From Pseudomonadota bacterium (GTDB lineage Bacteria; Pseudomonadota; Gammaproteobacteria; Steroidobacterales; GCA-2729495), in assembly GCA_963205295.1 (NCBI GenBank), contig CAUJIY010000025.1, positions 1 through 64,000 on the forward strand: a stretch of 64,000 bases of DNA, written 5' to 3'. The translations under genes and the position numbers were made by a program. The notes beneath the pieces were generated by a model. That model worked only from the letters and a program-made list of their open reading frames with translations. It searched no databases and had not been told where the DNA came from. Shown here piece by piece: positions 26,947 through 36,894 of the stretch (its first letter is position 1; every line of letters begins with the position of its first letter).

Positions 26947-28248
26947 TTGAGTGAAGATATTTCCCTGGCATCCCTGCTGGGTCTGTTTATCCTCCTGCTG
27001 CTCTGCTCCGCCTTCTTCTCGGGTACGGAAACTGCGCTGATGACGCTGAACCGGTATCGGTTGCGGCATCTCGCCAGCCAGGGGCATCGCGGTGCCCGAT
27101 TGACCGAGGCGCTGCTCAAGCGCCCGGATCGGCTGATCGGCATCATTCTCTTCGGCAATAACCTGGTAAACAGTGCCGCGGCAGCGCTGGCCACGCTGGT
27201 TGCGCTACGCCTCGGCGGCCCGGCCGCGGTCGCCTTCGGAACGGTCGCAGTGACCGTCCTGCTTCTGTTGTTCGGCGAAGTCACGCCGAAAACCCTGGGG
27301 GCGATCCGGCCGGAGCGCCTGGCGTACCCCGGCGCCTATGTCTACGCTTTCGTGCTGCGCTTCCTGCCCCCGGTCAGCTGGTCGGTACAGCTGATCACGC
27401 TGTTCTCCAACGGACTGCTGCGACTCGCCGGGATAAATCCGTCGCAGGCCGCAGCACACAATCTGACGATCGAGGAGCTGCGGACCATCCTCGCCGAGTC
27501 CGGCGCACTGCTGCCGCGCAAACGCCACGAAATCATGATGCGCGTGCTGGAACTCGGCGAAATCACCGTCGACGACATCATGATCCCGCAGAACGAGGTC
27601 GTCGGCATCGACCTGGACGGCGACTGGGAACAGGCCCTCGAAGTCATCCGGGCCAGCGGCTACACGCGGCTGCCGGTGTATCGGGAATCCATCGACAATG
27701 TCGTCGGTATTCTGCACGTCAAGCGCCTGGTCCAGCAGGCGGCCGTCCAGGAACTGACGCCGGCGACCCTCGAGGCGTTGCTCGAGGAGCCGTACTTCGT
27801 CCCCGAAAGCACGCCCCTCAACAAGCAGCTGGTGCAGTTCCAGCGTGCCAAACAACGCACGGCCTTCGTGGTCGACGAGTACGGCGACATCCAGGGGATC
27901 GTTACCCTCGAGGACCTGCTGGAAGAAATCGTCGGCGAATTCACGAGTGAACCGGATGCCGGGGGCAGTGACCTGCAGCGCGACGAGGTGGCCGGCGGTT
28001 TCATCGTCGACGCCAGCACGAACGTGCGGGTCCTCAACCGGACCATGAACTGGAAGCTGCCGACCGACGGTCCGAAGACGCTCAACGGGCTGATCCTCGA
28101 ACAGCTCGAAACGATTCCACGCAAGGGCACCGGACTGATGCTCAACGATTACGCCGTGGAGATCCTCCAGACCAGCGGTAACGTCGTCGAGAAGGTCCGC
28201 ATCCGGGAACCAGGCAGCGCACCGACCCGCAGCGCTGCCGGCGGCTGA
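26947..28248 (+). CDS. CNNM/CBS-domain membrane protein, CorB-CorC (YfjD) family
   Basis: 433 aa. The N-terminal CNNM transmembrane domain has SAFFSGTETALMTLNRYRLRHLA and the FGEVTPKTLGA block. A CBS pair follows (MIPQNEVVGIDLDGDW to about residue 330, with AFVVDEYGDIQGIVTLEDLLEEIVGEF). A CorC/HlyC C-terminal domain ends the protein. The family is implicated in magnesium and cobalt transport. The start is TTG; the conserved SEDISL...SAFFSG N-terminus fits it. In many gammaproteobacteria the cytochrome-assembly gene ypjD lies between ffh and this gene, but it is absent here. It ends 4 bases from the radA end. Confidence 0.92.
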   Translation: MSEDISLASLLGLFILLLLCSAFFSGTETALMTLNRYRLRHLASQGHRGARLTEALLKRPDRLIGIILFGNNLVNSAAAALATLVALRLGGPAAVAFGTVAVTVLLLLFGEVTPKTLGAIRPERLAYPGAYVYAFVLRFLPPVSWSVQLITLFSNGLLRLAGINPSQAAAHNLTIEELRTILAESGALLPRKRHEIMMRVLELGEITVDDIMIPQNEVVGIDLDGDWEQALEVIRASGYTRLPVYRESIDNVVGILHVKRLVQQAAVQELTPATLEALLEEPYFVPESTPLNKQLVQFQRAKQRTAFVVDEYGDIQGIVTLEDLLEEIVGEFTSEPDAGGSDLQRDEVAGGFIVDASTNVRVLNRTMNWKLPTDGPKTLNGLILEQLETIPRKGTGLMLNDYAVEILQTSGNVVEKVRIREPGSAPTRSAAGG

Positions 28249-28252
28249 GCTT

Positions 28253-29617
28253 TCAGTCGCTCCCGCTGCCAGACTGGCGGCGCAACGCCTCCGACACGCT
28301 GGCTACGCCGACGACCTCGATGCCACCGATCGGGCGGCGCGGCACGTTCGCGGACGCGACGATGGCGTGCCCGAAGCCGAGCTTCGCCGCCTCGCGTATG
28401 CGCTCCTCGCCATAGGCCACCGGGCGGATCTCGCCGCCGAGGCCAACCTCGCCGAACACCACGGTCTGCCGGGCCACTGGCCGCGACAGGCGGCTCGAGA
28501 CCACGGCGAGCAGCAGGGCCAGGTCGGCTGCGGTCTCGGCGACACGAATGCCGCCAACGACGTTCACGAAGACGTCATCCTCGTGCACGGCGATGCCGGC
28601 GTGCCGATGCAGCACCGCGAGCAGCATCGCGAGCCTGTTCGGATCCGCGCCGACGGCCAGGCGCCGCGCCGGACCATTGCCACCGCTGTCGGTCAGCGCC
28701 TGCACCTCGACCAGCAGCGGTCGTGTCCCCTGGTGCAGGACGGTGACGACGCTGCCGGGTGTTTCCGCAACCGGCCGCGACAGGAATATCGCCGAGGGAT
28801 TGCGCACCTCGCGCAGACCGCTCTCACCCATGGCGAAGATGCCGAGTTCATTGGCAGCACCGAAACGGTTCTTCACCGAGCGCAGCAACCGGTAGCGGCT
28901 CCCCGCCTCGTCCTCGAAATAAAGCACCACGTCGACCATGTGCTCCAGCAGCCGCGGTCCGGCGATGAGCCCCTCCTTGGTGACGTGGCCGACCAGCACC
29001 ACGGCAGTACCGGTCGCCTTGGCGAACTGCACGAGCCGCCCGGCACACTCCCGCAGCTGGTTGGGCGAACCCGGCACCGAAGGCACCGAACCTGCCATCA
29101 TCGTCTGGATCGAATCGACGATGAGGCAACGACAGCGCATCACCTGCGCCGACTCGATCACCTCGTCGACATCTGTCGTCGCGACCAGGCTGATCGCTGT
29201 GGGTGCGAGGCCGAGCCGCTGCACGCGCAATGCGATCTGCTCCGCCGATTCCTCGCCACTCGCGTACAGCGTACCCGCCTCTTCTGCTCCGGCCGCGGCA
29301 ACCTGCAGCAACAGCGTCGATTTGCCGATTCCAGGTGGCCCGCCAACGAGCACCACCGAACCGGCGACGAGGCCGCCGCCGAGCACGCGATCGAGTTCGC
29401 CAAGTCCGGTGGAACGCCGCCCGGCTGGCGTGGTGCGCAGTTCGGCCAGCCGCACCACGCCCGCAGCCCCCCGTCGGGCACGCCCGGCCGGAGTTTCACC
29501 CGTAGCCGCCGTGGCCTCGAGCGTATTCCACTCGCCACAGGCCACACACTGACCCTGCCACTTCAGACTCACGCCGCCGCAGCGCGAGCACACGTAAGCC
29601 ACCTGGGATTTCGCCAT
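28253..29617 (-). CDS. radA: DNA repair protein RadA
   Basis: 454 aa. The N-terminal zinc finger is CSRCGGVSLKWQGQCVACG (about 9-27). The RecA-like ATPase has Walker A GGPPGIGKST, the RadA-specific KNRFG (VKNRFGAANELGIF) and a Lon-like C-terminal domain. It promotes branch migration during recombination. The start at 29617 matches the MAKSQVAYVC family start. It is convergent with the CorB-like gene and divergent from the kinase gene. Confidence 0.97.
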   Translation of the reverse strand: MAKSQVAYVCSRCGGVSLKWQGQCVACGEWNTLEATAATGETPAGRARRGAAGVVRLAELRTTPAGRRSTGLGELDRVLGGGLVAGSVVLVGGPPGIGKSTLLLQVAAAGAEEAGTLYASGEESAEQIALRVQRLGLAPTAISLVATTDVDEVIESAQVMRCRCLIVDSIQTMMAGSVPSVPGSPNQLRECAGRLVQFAKATGTAVVLVGHVTKEGLIAGPRLLEHMVDVVLYFEDEAGSRYRLLRSVKNRFGAANELGIFAMGESGLREVRNPSAIFLSRPVAETPGSVVTVLHQGTRPLLVEVQALTDSGGNGPARRLAVGADPNRLAMLLAVLHRHAGIAVHEDDVFVNVVGGIRVAETAADLALLLAVVSSRLSRPVARQTVVFGEVGLGGEIRPVAYGEERIREAAKLGFGHAIVASANVPRRPIGGIEVVGVASVSEALRRQSGSGSD

Positions 29618-29757
29618 GACAGACAGCCGCCCGCTCCGGGGATAATGTGACTCTGCTCTCAATGCCGCGGCCGTCCTTGGCTGCGGATCGGGTATCTCGC
29701 CCCGGAACCTCTACGCGGTTCTCACCACGTGCCGGAGGCCACCGATACTATGTCGAA

Positions 29758-32310
29758 ATGCGTGCGTGGGACAGCGTCACACAGGGTGATTCGCTGCGGC
29801 CGGGTCCGGCTGCGCTGACCATTTTGCTCATTGGTCTGCTGCTGTCGCTCGCCCCGGTGTCACACAGGCTCGAGACCACCTACTACGACTTCCTGGCTAC
29901 GGCGCGCGATCGCGCCGGCAGCAGCGAGGTCGTGATCGTCGACACGCACGATCTGGCAACGGATGGTCGCAGCGCCTGGGAAGCGAGCGCGTTCCCCGAA
30001 CTCCTGCAGGCGTTGCGACAGGCCGGTGCACGCCTGGTCGTGGCGGCCGAACCCCCCCCGCTCGGCGTAGCCCTGCCGGATGCGGCCCAGCTGGCGACGC
30101 TGGCCACGATCGAGGAGCGACGCGGCGCTGCCGGCCACAGCGGCAATGCCAGTACATTCGCGACCCAGCTGGCGGCCCTGCGGACCCGCTCCGAGTTGCA
30201 TCAGCGCACCATCGCGGCCATCGCCGGCATGCGCAACCTGGTGGTCGCCGTGCCGACGTTCGACGGCAGCAGAGCCTCGGCCGACACCGGAATCTGCAGC
30301 AAACAGGTCCTCGCCTCCGGGACTGGAGAGGACCCAGGCGTACATGCCGACATGCGCCGTGTGCGTGCCATTGCCGCACCGCCTGACAGCCTGTGCGCTG
30401 CCGTGCTGGCCGCCGGTCACAACGGGTTCTGGCCGGATGACGACGGTGTCGTGCGCCGCGTCGACCTGCTGGTCGACGCGGCCGGAAAAACCGTCCCGGC
30501 GGCGGCCCTGCGCGCCGTGATGGCGCTCAGCTACCCCGATACCCAGTCACTCACCGTCACTGCCGGCAGCATCTCCTGGGACAACCGCCGGATCCGCACG
30601 ACTGACGGCCCTCACGGCCTGCTGCGGTTCTACCCCGGCGAGCGGCCCGCAGCCGCCTTCACCACCGTGCGGGCAAGGGACCTGCTGGCCGACCCGGCTG
30701 CCGCACCACGGGTGTCCGGCCGAATCGTGGTACTCGGACCTGCCGAGGTCCGTGACGGCGAACCGGGTTACGTCTCCCCGCTTGGCGACCATACGTCGAC
30801 CACCGAGCTGACGGCGACTGCCATTTCCAACCTGCTGCAGCAGAACTTCGTGGTGCGGCCCGCGTGGCTGGCCTGGGCGGAAACGGGCCTGCTGATTGCC
30901 ATGGGCGTGGCTGCGCTCCTGTGGGGTACGCGACTGGTACCGGCGCTGGCACTGACATCCGGCCTGGGAGCCGCTGTGGCTCTGCTGGGAGCGGAAGCCT
31001 GGCTCGTTATCGGCGCAGGGATCTGGGCCGAGCTCGCCACACCAGCCGCCTTCGTCATCCTGGCCCTGGCCGCGACCTGGTTCGTCCAGGCACAGCGGCC
31101 GGCCCTGCCGGCCCTTCAGCCCGCCCTGGCTGGTGCCGCCCCATCAGCACCTGTCGGCGGCAGCGTACGACCCGAGGACGAGCTGGATCTGGCGTTTTCC
31201 ATGCTGCGCCATCAGCCGCCAAGCGAACAGGTCAAGCAACGCCTGTATGACCTCGCCGTCGAGCATGCGCGCCAGCGCGATCTGGCCAAGGCCGAGCGCG
31301 TACTGCGGCACCTGGCAGGCGTCGATCCCGATTTCCGCAGTGCCGGCGACAAGCTCCAGAAACTCGCCGGTCTGCGCCGCGGTGCCACCCCGGAACCCGC
31401 CCCGCGACGGCAAGCGCCCCCCGTCGTGACGCCCATGCCGCAGGTCGAGGGCCTGGCCGGGCAGACGATTGGCCGTTACCAGATCGAGCAGCCGATCGGC
31501 CGCGGCGCCATGGCGACCGTCTACCTGGGACGGGATCCGAAGATCAACCGCCGTGTCGCGATCAAGACCATCGCTCTCGCCGAGGAATTCACCGATTCCG
31601 ATCTGGTCAACGCCAGGACCCAGTTCCTGCGCGAAGCCGAATCGGCGGGTCGCCTGAACCACCCGAACATCATCAGCATCTACGACGCTGGCGAAGACGG
31701 TGCCGTCGCGTACCTCGCGATGGAGTACTTCCCCGGCAAGCCGCTCAGCCACTATGCGCAACACGGACAACTCCTGCCGCCGGCGCAGGCGCTGGAACTG
31801 ATGGCCCGTGCCGCGGAAGCCCTGCACTACGCCCACGCCCAGCATGTGGTGCACCGTGACGTGAAGCCTGCCAACCTGATGTACGACATCGATACGGACA
31901 CGCTCAAGATCACCGACTTCGGGATTGCGCGCCTCACGGACTCGAGCCGGACCAAGACGGGCATCATCCTCGGTACGCCGTCGTACATGTCGCCGGAGCA
32001 GCTGGCCGGCACCACGGTCTCCGGGCAGTCCGACCTGTTCTCTCTCGGGATCACGCTCTACCAGCTCCTCGCCGGTGCGCCACCGTTTCGCGCCGACTCG
32101 ATCCCGCAGCTGATGCAGAAGATCGCCCACGAGCGGCACCCGCCGATCCGCGCGCTGCGCCCCGACCTCCCGGTCTGCGTCGACGAACTCCTCGATCGCG
32201 CCCTGGCCAAGGACCCGGCCGACCGCTTCGAGAGCGGGCGGGCCATGGCATTGGCGCTGCGTGACTGTTGTAGTAGCTTGGAGTCTTCACCGGCAGTCGT
32301 GGCGCGATGA
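29758..32310 (+). CDS. CHASE2-domain transmembrane serine/threonine protein kinase
   Basis: 850 aa from the ATG at 29758; a GTG at 29647 would add 37 residues without similarity. The layout is: first membrane segment about 15-35; an extracytoplasmic CHASE2-type sensor with YYDFLATARDR and VVIVDTHDLATDG; three membrane segments about 375-445; a helical linker with LYDLAVEHARQRDLAKAERVL; and a Hanks-type kinase domain about 571-840. Kinase motifs are IGRGAMATVYLGR, VAIKT, HRDVKPANL (about 699), DFG (720-722) and GTPSYMSPEQ. All catalytic residues are present, so it should be active. It likely senses an envelope signal. The stop overlaps the phosphatase start (ATGA). Confidence 0.92.
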   Translation: MRAWDSVTQGDSLRPGPAALTILLIGLLLSLAPVSHRLETTYYDFLATARDRAGSSEVVIVDTHDLATDGRSAWEASAFPELLQALRQAGARLVVAAEPPPLGVALPDAAQLATLATIEERRGAAGHSGNASTFATQLAALRTRSELHQRTIAAIAGMRNLVVAVPTFDGSRASADTGICSKQVLASGTGEDPGVHADMRRVRAIAAPPDSLCAAVLAAGHNGFWPDDDGVVRRVDLLVDAAGKTVPAAALRAVMALSYPDTQSLTVTAGSISWDNRRIRTTDGPHGLLRFYPGERPAAAFTTVRARDLLADPAAAPRVSGRIVVLGPAEVRDGEPGYVSPLGDHTSTTELTATAISNLLQQNFVVRPAWLAWAETGLLIAMGVAALLWGTRLVPALALTSGLGAAVALLGAEAWLVIGAGIWAELATPAAFVILALAATWFVQAQRPALPALQPALAGAAPSAPVGGSVRPEDELDLAFSMLRHQPPSEQVKQRLYDLAVEHARQRDLAKAERVLRHLAGVDPDFRSAGDKLQKLAGLRRGATPEPAPRRQAPPVVTPMPQVEGLAGQTIGRYQIEQPIGRGAMATVYLGRDPKINRRVAIKTIALAEEFTDSDLVNARTQFLREAESAGRLNHPNIISIYDAGEDGAVAYLAMEYFPGKPLSHYAQHGQLLPPAQALELMARAAEALHYAHAQHVVHRDVKPANLMYDIDTDTLKITDFGIARLTDSSRTKTGIILGTPSYMSPEQLAGTTVSGQSDLFSLGITLYQLLAGAPPFRADSIPQLMQKIAHERHPPIRALRPDLPVCVDELLDRALAKDPADRFESGRAMALALRDCCSSLESSPAVVAR

Positions 32311-33131
32311 GCCTGCGTAGCAAGATCAGTGCGGTTCAGCTGACCGACGTCGGCCGGGTGCGCGAGCACAACGAGGACGCCATCGGCACCAACCTCGACA
32401 TCGGCCTGCTGGTGCTCGCCGACGGCATGGGCGGTTACAACGCCGGCGAGGTTGCCAGCGGTATCGCCGTCAAGACCGTCCTGGAATTCGTGGGCGAGGG
32501 CTGCCTGCGCGAGGACCGGCGGGCCCTCGACCCGGAAACGCACCTGATGCGCCAGACCATCGTCCTGCGTGACGCGGTGGCCCGCGCGAACAAGATCATT
32601 CATCAGACGGCGCGCAGCCAGCCGCAGTGCGAGGGCATGGGGACGACCATCGCCGCCTGCCTGTTCTACGACAACCGGGTTTCCCTGGCCCACGTGGGAG
32701 ATTCACGGATCTACCGGCTGCGGCGCAACCGGTTCGAGCAGCTGACCATGGATCACTCCCTGCTCCAGGAGCTGGTCGACCGGGGCTACTACTCCCAGGA
32801 GGAGGCCGCCCGGTCGACCAATCGCAACTACGTCACCAGGGCACTGGGGGTCGAGGCCGCGGTCCAGGTCGAACTGCAGGAAGACGAGGCCCTTCCGGGC
32901 GACGTCTACCTGATGTGCTCCGACGGCCTCTGCGATATGGTCGAGGACGAAGACATTCACTTAACCATCAGCACTTTTAATGCTAATCTTGACGTTGTTG
33001 GTCAGCAGCTGATCCAGCTCAGCAACGACCATGGGGGCAAGGATAACGTCTCGGTCATCCTGGCACAGGTTCTGGAAGCCTTCCCGGCGCGCCGGAGCCT
33101 GACCAGCAGGGTCAAGGACATTTTCAGGTAG
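32307..33131 (+). CDS. PP2C-family protein serine/threonine phosphatase
   Basis: 274 aa, soluble. It carries the PP2C metal-binding motifs GRVREHNEDAIG, LVLADGMGGYNAGEVAS, LAHVGDSRIYRLR, MCSDGLCDMV and GGKDNVSVILAQ. It should remove phosphate from Ser/Thr, most likely on the kinase encoded just upstream or its targets. It is translationally coupled to that kinase by a 4-base overlap. A short C-terminal tail ending in VKDIFR follows the catalytic domain. The FHA gene begins 8 bases downstream. Confidence 0.94.
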   Translation: MSLRSKISAVQLTDVGRVREHNEDAIGTNLDIGLLVLADGMGGYNAGEVASGIAVKTVLEFVGEGCLREDRRALDPETHLMRQTIVLRDAVARANKIIHQTARSQPQCEGMGTTIAACLFYDNRVSLAHVGDSRIYRLRRNRFEQLTMDHSLLQELVDRGYYSQEEAARSTNRNYVTRALGVEAAVQVELQEDEALPGDVYLMCSDGLCDMVEDEDIHLTISTFNANLDVVGQQLIQLSNDHGGKDNVSVILAQVLEAFPARRSLTSRVKDIFR

Positions 33132-33139
33132 CTCACGCT

Positions 33140-33835
33140 ATGGCACGTCTCATCCTCAGTCTCGACGGCCAGGTCCTCGCCGAATACAACATGATGAAGG
33201 AGCGGTACACCGTCGGCCGCCTCCAGGACAACGACGTCCGGATCGACAACCCGACGGTGAGCGGCCATCACTCGCTGATCATCAACATCCTCAATGACTC
33301 GTTCCTCGAGGATCTGAACAGCACCAACGGCACGTACGTCAACGGCAAGCTGATCAAGAAGCATGCCCTGCAGAACGGCGATGTCATCACCGTCGGCCGC
33401 CACCAGCTGCGCTTCGTCGACAGCGCAAGCGACGAAGAACAGGATGAGTTCGCCCAGACCATGGTCCTGTCGAAGTCGGATATGGCCGCGAGTGGGGTAC
33501 ACCCGACCCCGCCAGCTCCGGTCAATGGTGGTCGCCCTGGGACCTCCCCGGCGGCGCCGCCGGCGGCTGCGGCCAAGATCCAGGTCCTCAACGGTACCTT
33601 TGCCGGCCGCGAAGTGGCGTTGAACAAGGCACTGACGACCATGGGGCAGCCCGGCGTCCAGGTGATCGCGATCACCCGGCGGGCGGACGGCTATCACCTG
33701 GTCCAGGTCGAGAATGCGCCCAACCGCGAGCCACCAAAGGTCAATGGCCAGCCTGTCGGCAGCCAGGCCCGACGGCTCAACGACAACGACGTCATCGAGC
33801 TGGTGGGCATCAAGATGGGATTCTTCCTCGACTGA
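33140..33835 (+). CDS. Protein with two FHA domains
   Basis: 231 aa. The N-terminal half is a canonical FHA domain with YTVGRLQDNDVRIDNPTVSGHH and LEDLNSTNGTYVNGKLI (Gly-Arg, Ser-x-x-His and Thr-Asn-Gly motifs, about 24-70), so it can bind phosphothreonine. A Pro/Ala-rich linker (about 120-148) follows. The C-terminal part from about 150 (IQVLNGTFAGREVALNKALTTMG ... NGQPVG) looks like a second FHA fold whose phosphate-binding residues are mostly lost. It is probably the reader of the kinase upstream. The gene ends 35 bases from alr, convergent. Confidence 0.88.
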   Translation: MARLILSLDGQVLAEYNMMKERYTVGRLQDNDVRIDNPTVSGHHSLIINILNDSFLEDLNSTNGTYVNGKLIKKHALQNGDVITVGRHQLRFVDSASDEEQDEFAQTMVLSKSDMAASGVHPTPPAPVNGGRPGTSPAAPPAAAAKIQVLNGTFAGREVALNKALTTMGQPGVQVIAITRRADGYHLVQVENAPNREPPKVNGQPVGSQARRLNDNDVIELVGIKMGFFLD

Positions 33836-33870
33836 CGGATGCCCGGGCCCTGGACGGCCCGACGCGCCGT

Positions 33871-34977
33871 TCAGGCTTCGAGCTGGCGCACCACGCGCGG
33901 GCTCATCCCTGCCAGCAGCTCGTAGGGAATCGTCCCGGCCCTGGCAGCCACCTCCTCCACCGGCAGCCGCTCGCCCCACAGCACGACCCGGTCCCCGGGA
34001 CGCGGCCGGGGCAGGTCCGTGAGGTCGATACTCAGCATGTCCATGGACACCCGCCCTACTACCGGGGCCCGCTGTCCATTGACGAGTACCTCGGTCTGCG
34101 CCGGCACGTGCCACGGATAGCCGTCGGCATAGCCGGCTGCGGCGACCCCAATCACGCTGTCGCGGGCCGCCCGCCAGGCGCCACCGTAGCCGACGCAACG
34201 GCCCGCGGGCAGGTTCCTCACCGCAATCAGGCGGGTCTCGAAACTCATGGCCGGCTGCAGGCCGAGGGTGGCAGCGAACCGCCCGGGCAACGGCGACACA
34301 CCGTAGAGCATCAGTCCCGGCCGCACCCAGTCGCAGTGCCCCGATGTGCCGGCGGCGCAGAGCCGCGACGCCGGCCATTGCAGGATGGCTGCCGAGTTGG
34401 CGACGCTGACGTCATCGCGCCAGTCGCGCCCCAGCAGGGCAAACCGGGCCAGTTGCCCGGCAGTCGCCGCATCATCCGCCACGTCGGCCGAGGCGAGGTG
34501 TGTCATCAGCCGCAACCGGCCCCGCCCGGCAAGCCAGCGCCCGAGGCGGTCACGGGCTGCGCCGAGTGCACCTGGCTCGATACCGAGACGACCCATGCCG
34601 GTGTCGACCTTGAGCCAGAGATCGGGCGGTGCAGGCGACGGATTGGCCTCCAGCAGCGACACCTGGTCGAGGTCGTGAATCACCAGGTCGAGCCCCAGCC
34701 GGTCCGCCTCGGCGACTTCGTCGGCGTCGACGCAGCCGCCGAGCAGGACGATCCGTCGCGAGATGCCGGCATCGCGCAGCTGCCGTGCCTCCTCGAGGCG
34801 CGCCACGGCGTAGCCGTCGGCATCGGCGAGAATCTGCGCCACGGCGACGAGGCCGTGTCCGTAGGCATTGGCCTTGACGACCGCCAGCACCCGGCAGCCA
34901 GGGGCGGCATGACGGACCACCTCGAGATTGTTGCGCAGCGCTGCCGGACGGATGACGGCGATCGCCGCCGGGGTCAC
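33871..34977 (-). CDS. alr: Alanine racemase
   Basis: 368 aa fold-type III PLP enzyme. AVVKANAYGHG (about 37) carries the PLP Lys, and GYADGYP carries the catalytic Tyr from the second subunit's site. KVDTGMGRLG and RPGLMLYGVSP are typical. It makes D-alanine for peptidoglycan. The start is GTG overlapping the dnaB stop (GTGA); there is no nearby ATG. It is the last gene of the rnr-to-alr run. Confidence 0.96.
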   Translation of the reverse strand: MTPAAIAVIRPAALRNNLEVVRHAAPGCRVLAVVKANAYGHGLVAVAQILADADGYAVARLEEARQLRDAGISRRIVLLGGCVDADEVAEADRLGLDLVIHDLDQVSLLEANPSPAPPDLWLKVDTGMGRLGIEPGALGAARDRLGRWLAGRGRLRLMTHLASADVADDAATAGQLARFALLGRDWRDDVSVANSAAILQWPASRLCAAGTSGHCDWVRPGLMLYGVSPLPGRFAATLGLQPAMSFETRLIAVRNLPAGRCVGYGGAWRAARDSVIGVAAAGYADGYPWHVPAQTEVLVNGQRAPVVGRVSMDMLSIDLTDLPRPRPGDRVVLWGERLPVEEVAARAGTIPYELLAGMSPRVVRQLEA

Positions 34978-36362
34978 GAAAACACCTCGACCTCGGGCGC
35001 GTAGTTCTCGAAGCGGGTGTACTTGCCGAGGAAGGTGAGCGGGAACTCGCCGGTAGGCCCATTGCGCTGCTTCGCAATAGTGATGTCGGCGATGCCCTTG
35101 CGCGGGGTGTTCTGGTTGTACACCTCCTCGCGATAGATGAACACGATCATGTCGGCATCCTGCTCGATGGCGCCGGATTCGCGCAGGTCGGACATCACCG
35201 GCTTCTTGTCCTGGCGTTGCTCGACGCTGCGGTTGAGCTGGGACAACGCGATCACCGGCACCTTCAGTTCGCGTGCCAGGGCTTTCAGCGAGCGGGAAAT
35301 CTCCGAGATCTCCGTGGCACGGTTCTCGGTGTTCCCGGCAACCCGCATGAGTTGCAGGTAATCGAGCACGATCAGCTCGAGCCCATGCTCGCGCTGCAGG
35401 CGCCGCGCCCGCGAGCGGACCTCGGTCGGCGTCATGGCGGGCGTATCGTCGATGAAGATACGCGCCTCGGCCATCTGCCGGATGGCGCCGTTGATGCGCG
35501 GCCACTCGTCGTCGGCGAAGCGGCCATTGCGCAGATGCGCCTGGTCGACCCGACCGAGCGAGGAGATCATCCGGAACGCCAGCTGCTCGACCGACATTTC
35601 CATGCTGAACACGGCCACCGGCAGGCGCGCCCCGAGTGCGGCATTTTCCGCGATGTTCAGTGCCAGCGTCGTCTTGCCCATCGACGGACGCCCCGCAATC
35701 ACGATCAGGTCGCCCTTCTGCAGACCGGCCGTGAAATCGTCGAAGCGGTTGAACCCGGTCGACACTCCGGTGATGGCGCCGCCGGCCTGGTGCAACGCAT
35801 CGATGCGGTCGATCGTCTGGCCGAGGATGTCACGCAGGTAAACGAAGCCGGAACCCTGTCGCTGACCGCGTTGCGCGATCTCGAGGATGCGCCGTTCGGC
35901 CTCGTCGACCAACTCGGTGGCCGGTCGCCCTTCGGTGTGGAAGGCGCTGCGCACGATGTCGTTGCCCGTCTCGATGAGCTCGCGCAGCAGCGCACGGTCA
36001 CGGATGATGCGTCCGTAGTCGGCCACGTTGGCCGCGCTTGGCGTATCGCGCACCAACGTACCGAGGTAGCCGAGCCCACCGGCATCGGCCGCCTCGCCGC
36101 GGCTCTCCAGGTACTCGGAGATGGTGACGGCATCGAATGGCTGGCGCCGCTCGGACAACGTGCGGATGGCCGCGAATATGAGGCGGTGATCGGGGCGGTA
36201 GAAATCCACCTCGGTCACCAGGTCGGCAACCTTGTCCCAGGCGCTGTTGTCCAGCATCAGCCCGCCGAGCAGGGCCTGCTCGGCCTGTACCGACCCCGGC
36301 GGCAGGTTCAGCCGGTCGAAACTGGACGGGGCAGGCTCAGTTGCGGGCAGGGCGCTCGGCAT
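34974..36362 (-). CDS. dnaB: Replicative DNA helicase DnaB
   Basis: 462 aa. The N-terminal DnaB domain has SVQAEQALLGGLMLD. The RecA-like C-terminal domain has Walker A AGRPSMGKTT (about 230), Walker B LIVLDYLQLM, and SQLNRSVEQRQDKKPVMSDLRESGAIEQDAD. No intein is present. It unwinds the replication fork as a hexamer. It lies 19 bases downstream of rplI and overlaps alr by 4. Confidence 0.99.
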   Translation of the reverse strand: MPSALPATEPAPSSFDRLNLPPGSVQAEQALLGGLMLDNSAWDKVADLVTEVDFYRPDHRLIFAAIRTLSERRQPFDAVTISEYLESRGEAADAGGLGYLGTLVRDTPSAANVADYGRIIRDRALLRELIETGNDIVRSAFHTEGRPATELVDEAERRILEIAQRGQRQGSGFVYLRDILGQTIDRIDALHQAGGAITGVSTGFNRFDDFTAGLQKGDLIVIAGRPSMGKTTLALNIAENAALGARLPVAVFSMEMSVEQLAFRMISSLGRVDQAHLRNGRFADDEWPRINGAIRQMAEARIFIDDTPAMTPTEVRSRARRLQREHGLELIVLDYLQLMRVAGNTENRATEISEISRSLKALARELKVPVIALSQLNRSVEQRQDKKPVMSDLRESGAIEQDADMIVFIYREEVYNQNTPRKGIADITIAKQRNGPTGEFPLTFLGKYTRFENYAPEVEVFS

Positions 36363-36381
36363 GGCGGCTGGCGCCGCGTCG

Positions 36382-36843
36382 TCAGGTCGCAGCCGCGTCT
36401 TCGGCCACGACTTCGATCGTCACCGAGGCGGTCACATCAGCATGCAGATGCAGCTCCACGTGGTGCTCGCCGAGCATGCGGATCGGCCCGCCTGGCAGGC
36501 GCACTTCGCTGCGCGCCACGGGCACCCCGGCGGCCGTGCAGGCTTCGGCGATGTCGACCGTACCGAGGGAGCCGAACAGCTTGCCCTCGCTCCCGGCCTT
36601 GGCAGGGAGGCGCAACCGCAGCTGTTCGATGCGCACGACACGCTCGCGTGCCCCGGCGAGTTCGGCAGCCTGTTTCTGTTCGAGCTCCGCGCGGCGGGCC
36701 TCGAACAGCGCGATGTTGGCAGCCGTGGCGAGGGTCGCCTTGCCCTGCGGCAGCAGGAAATTGCGCCCGTAGCCCGGTTTGACCTTGACGCGATCGCCGA
36801 TGTTGCCGAGGTTGGCGATCTTCTCCATGAGAATCACTTCCAT
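36382..36843 (-). CDS. rplI: 50S ribosomal protein L9
   Basis: 153 aa. [19 protein letters not shown] and the [13 protein letters not shown] block are diagnostic, followed by the long connecting helix and the C-terminal domain. ATG start. It is preceded by the DUF2232 membrane protein gene and followed by dnaB. Confidence 0.99.
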   Translation of the reverse strand: MEVILMEKIANLGNIGDRVKVKPGYGRNFLLPQGKATLATAANIALFEARRAELEQKQAAELAGARERVVRIEQLRLRLPAKAGSEGKLFGSLGTVDIAEACTAAGVPVARSEVRLPGGPIRMLGEHHVELHLHADVTASVTIEVVAEDAAAT

Positions 36844-36894
36844 GACACGTCTCTCTCGTCGTTCTGTTTGGCCCGTTGCCGGGACCTGTTCACA

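Noticed and set aside
33844-33861. GGGCC/GGCCC hairpin between the FHA gene and alr, considered as a terminator
   Set aside because: The stem is short and no T-run follows on either strand.
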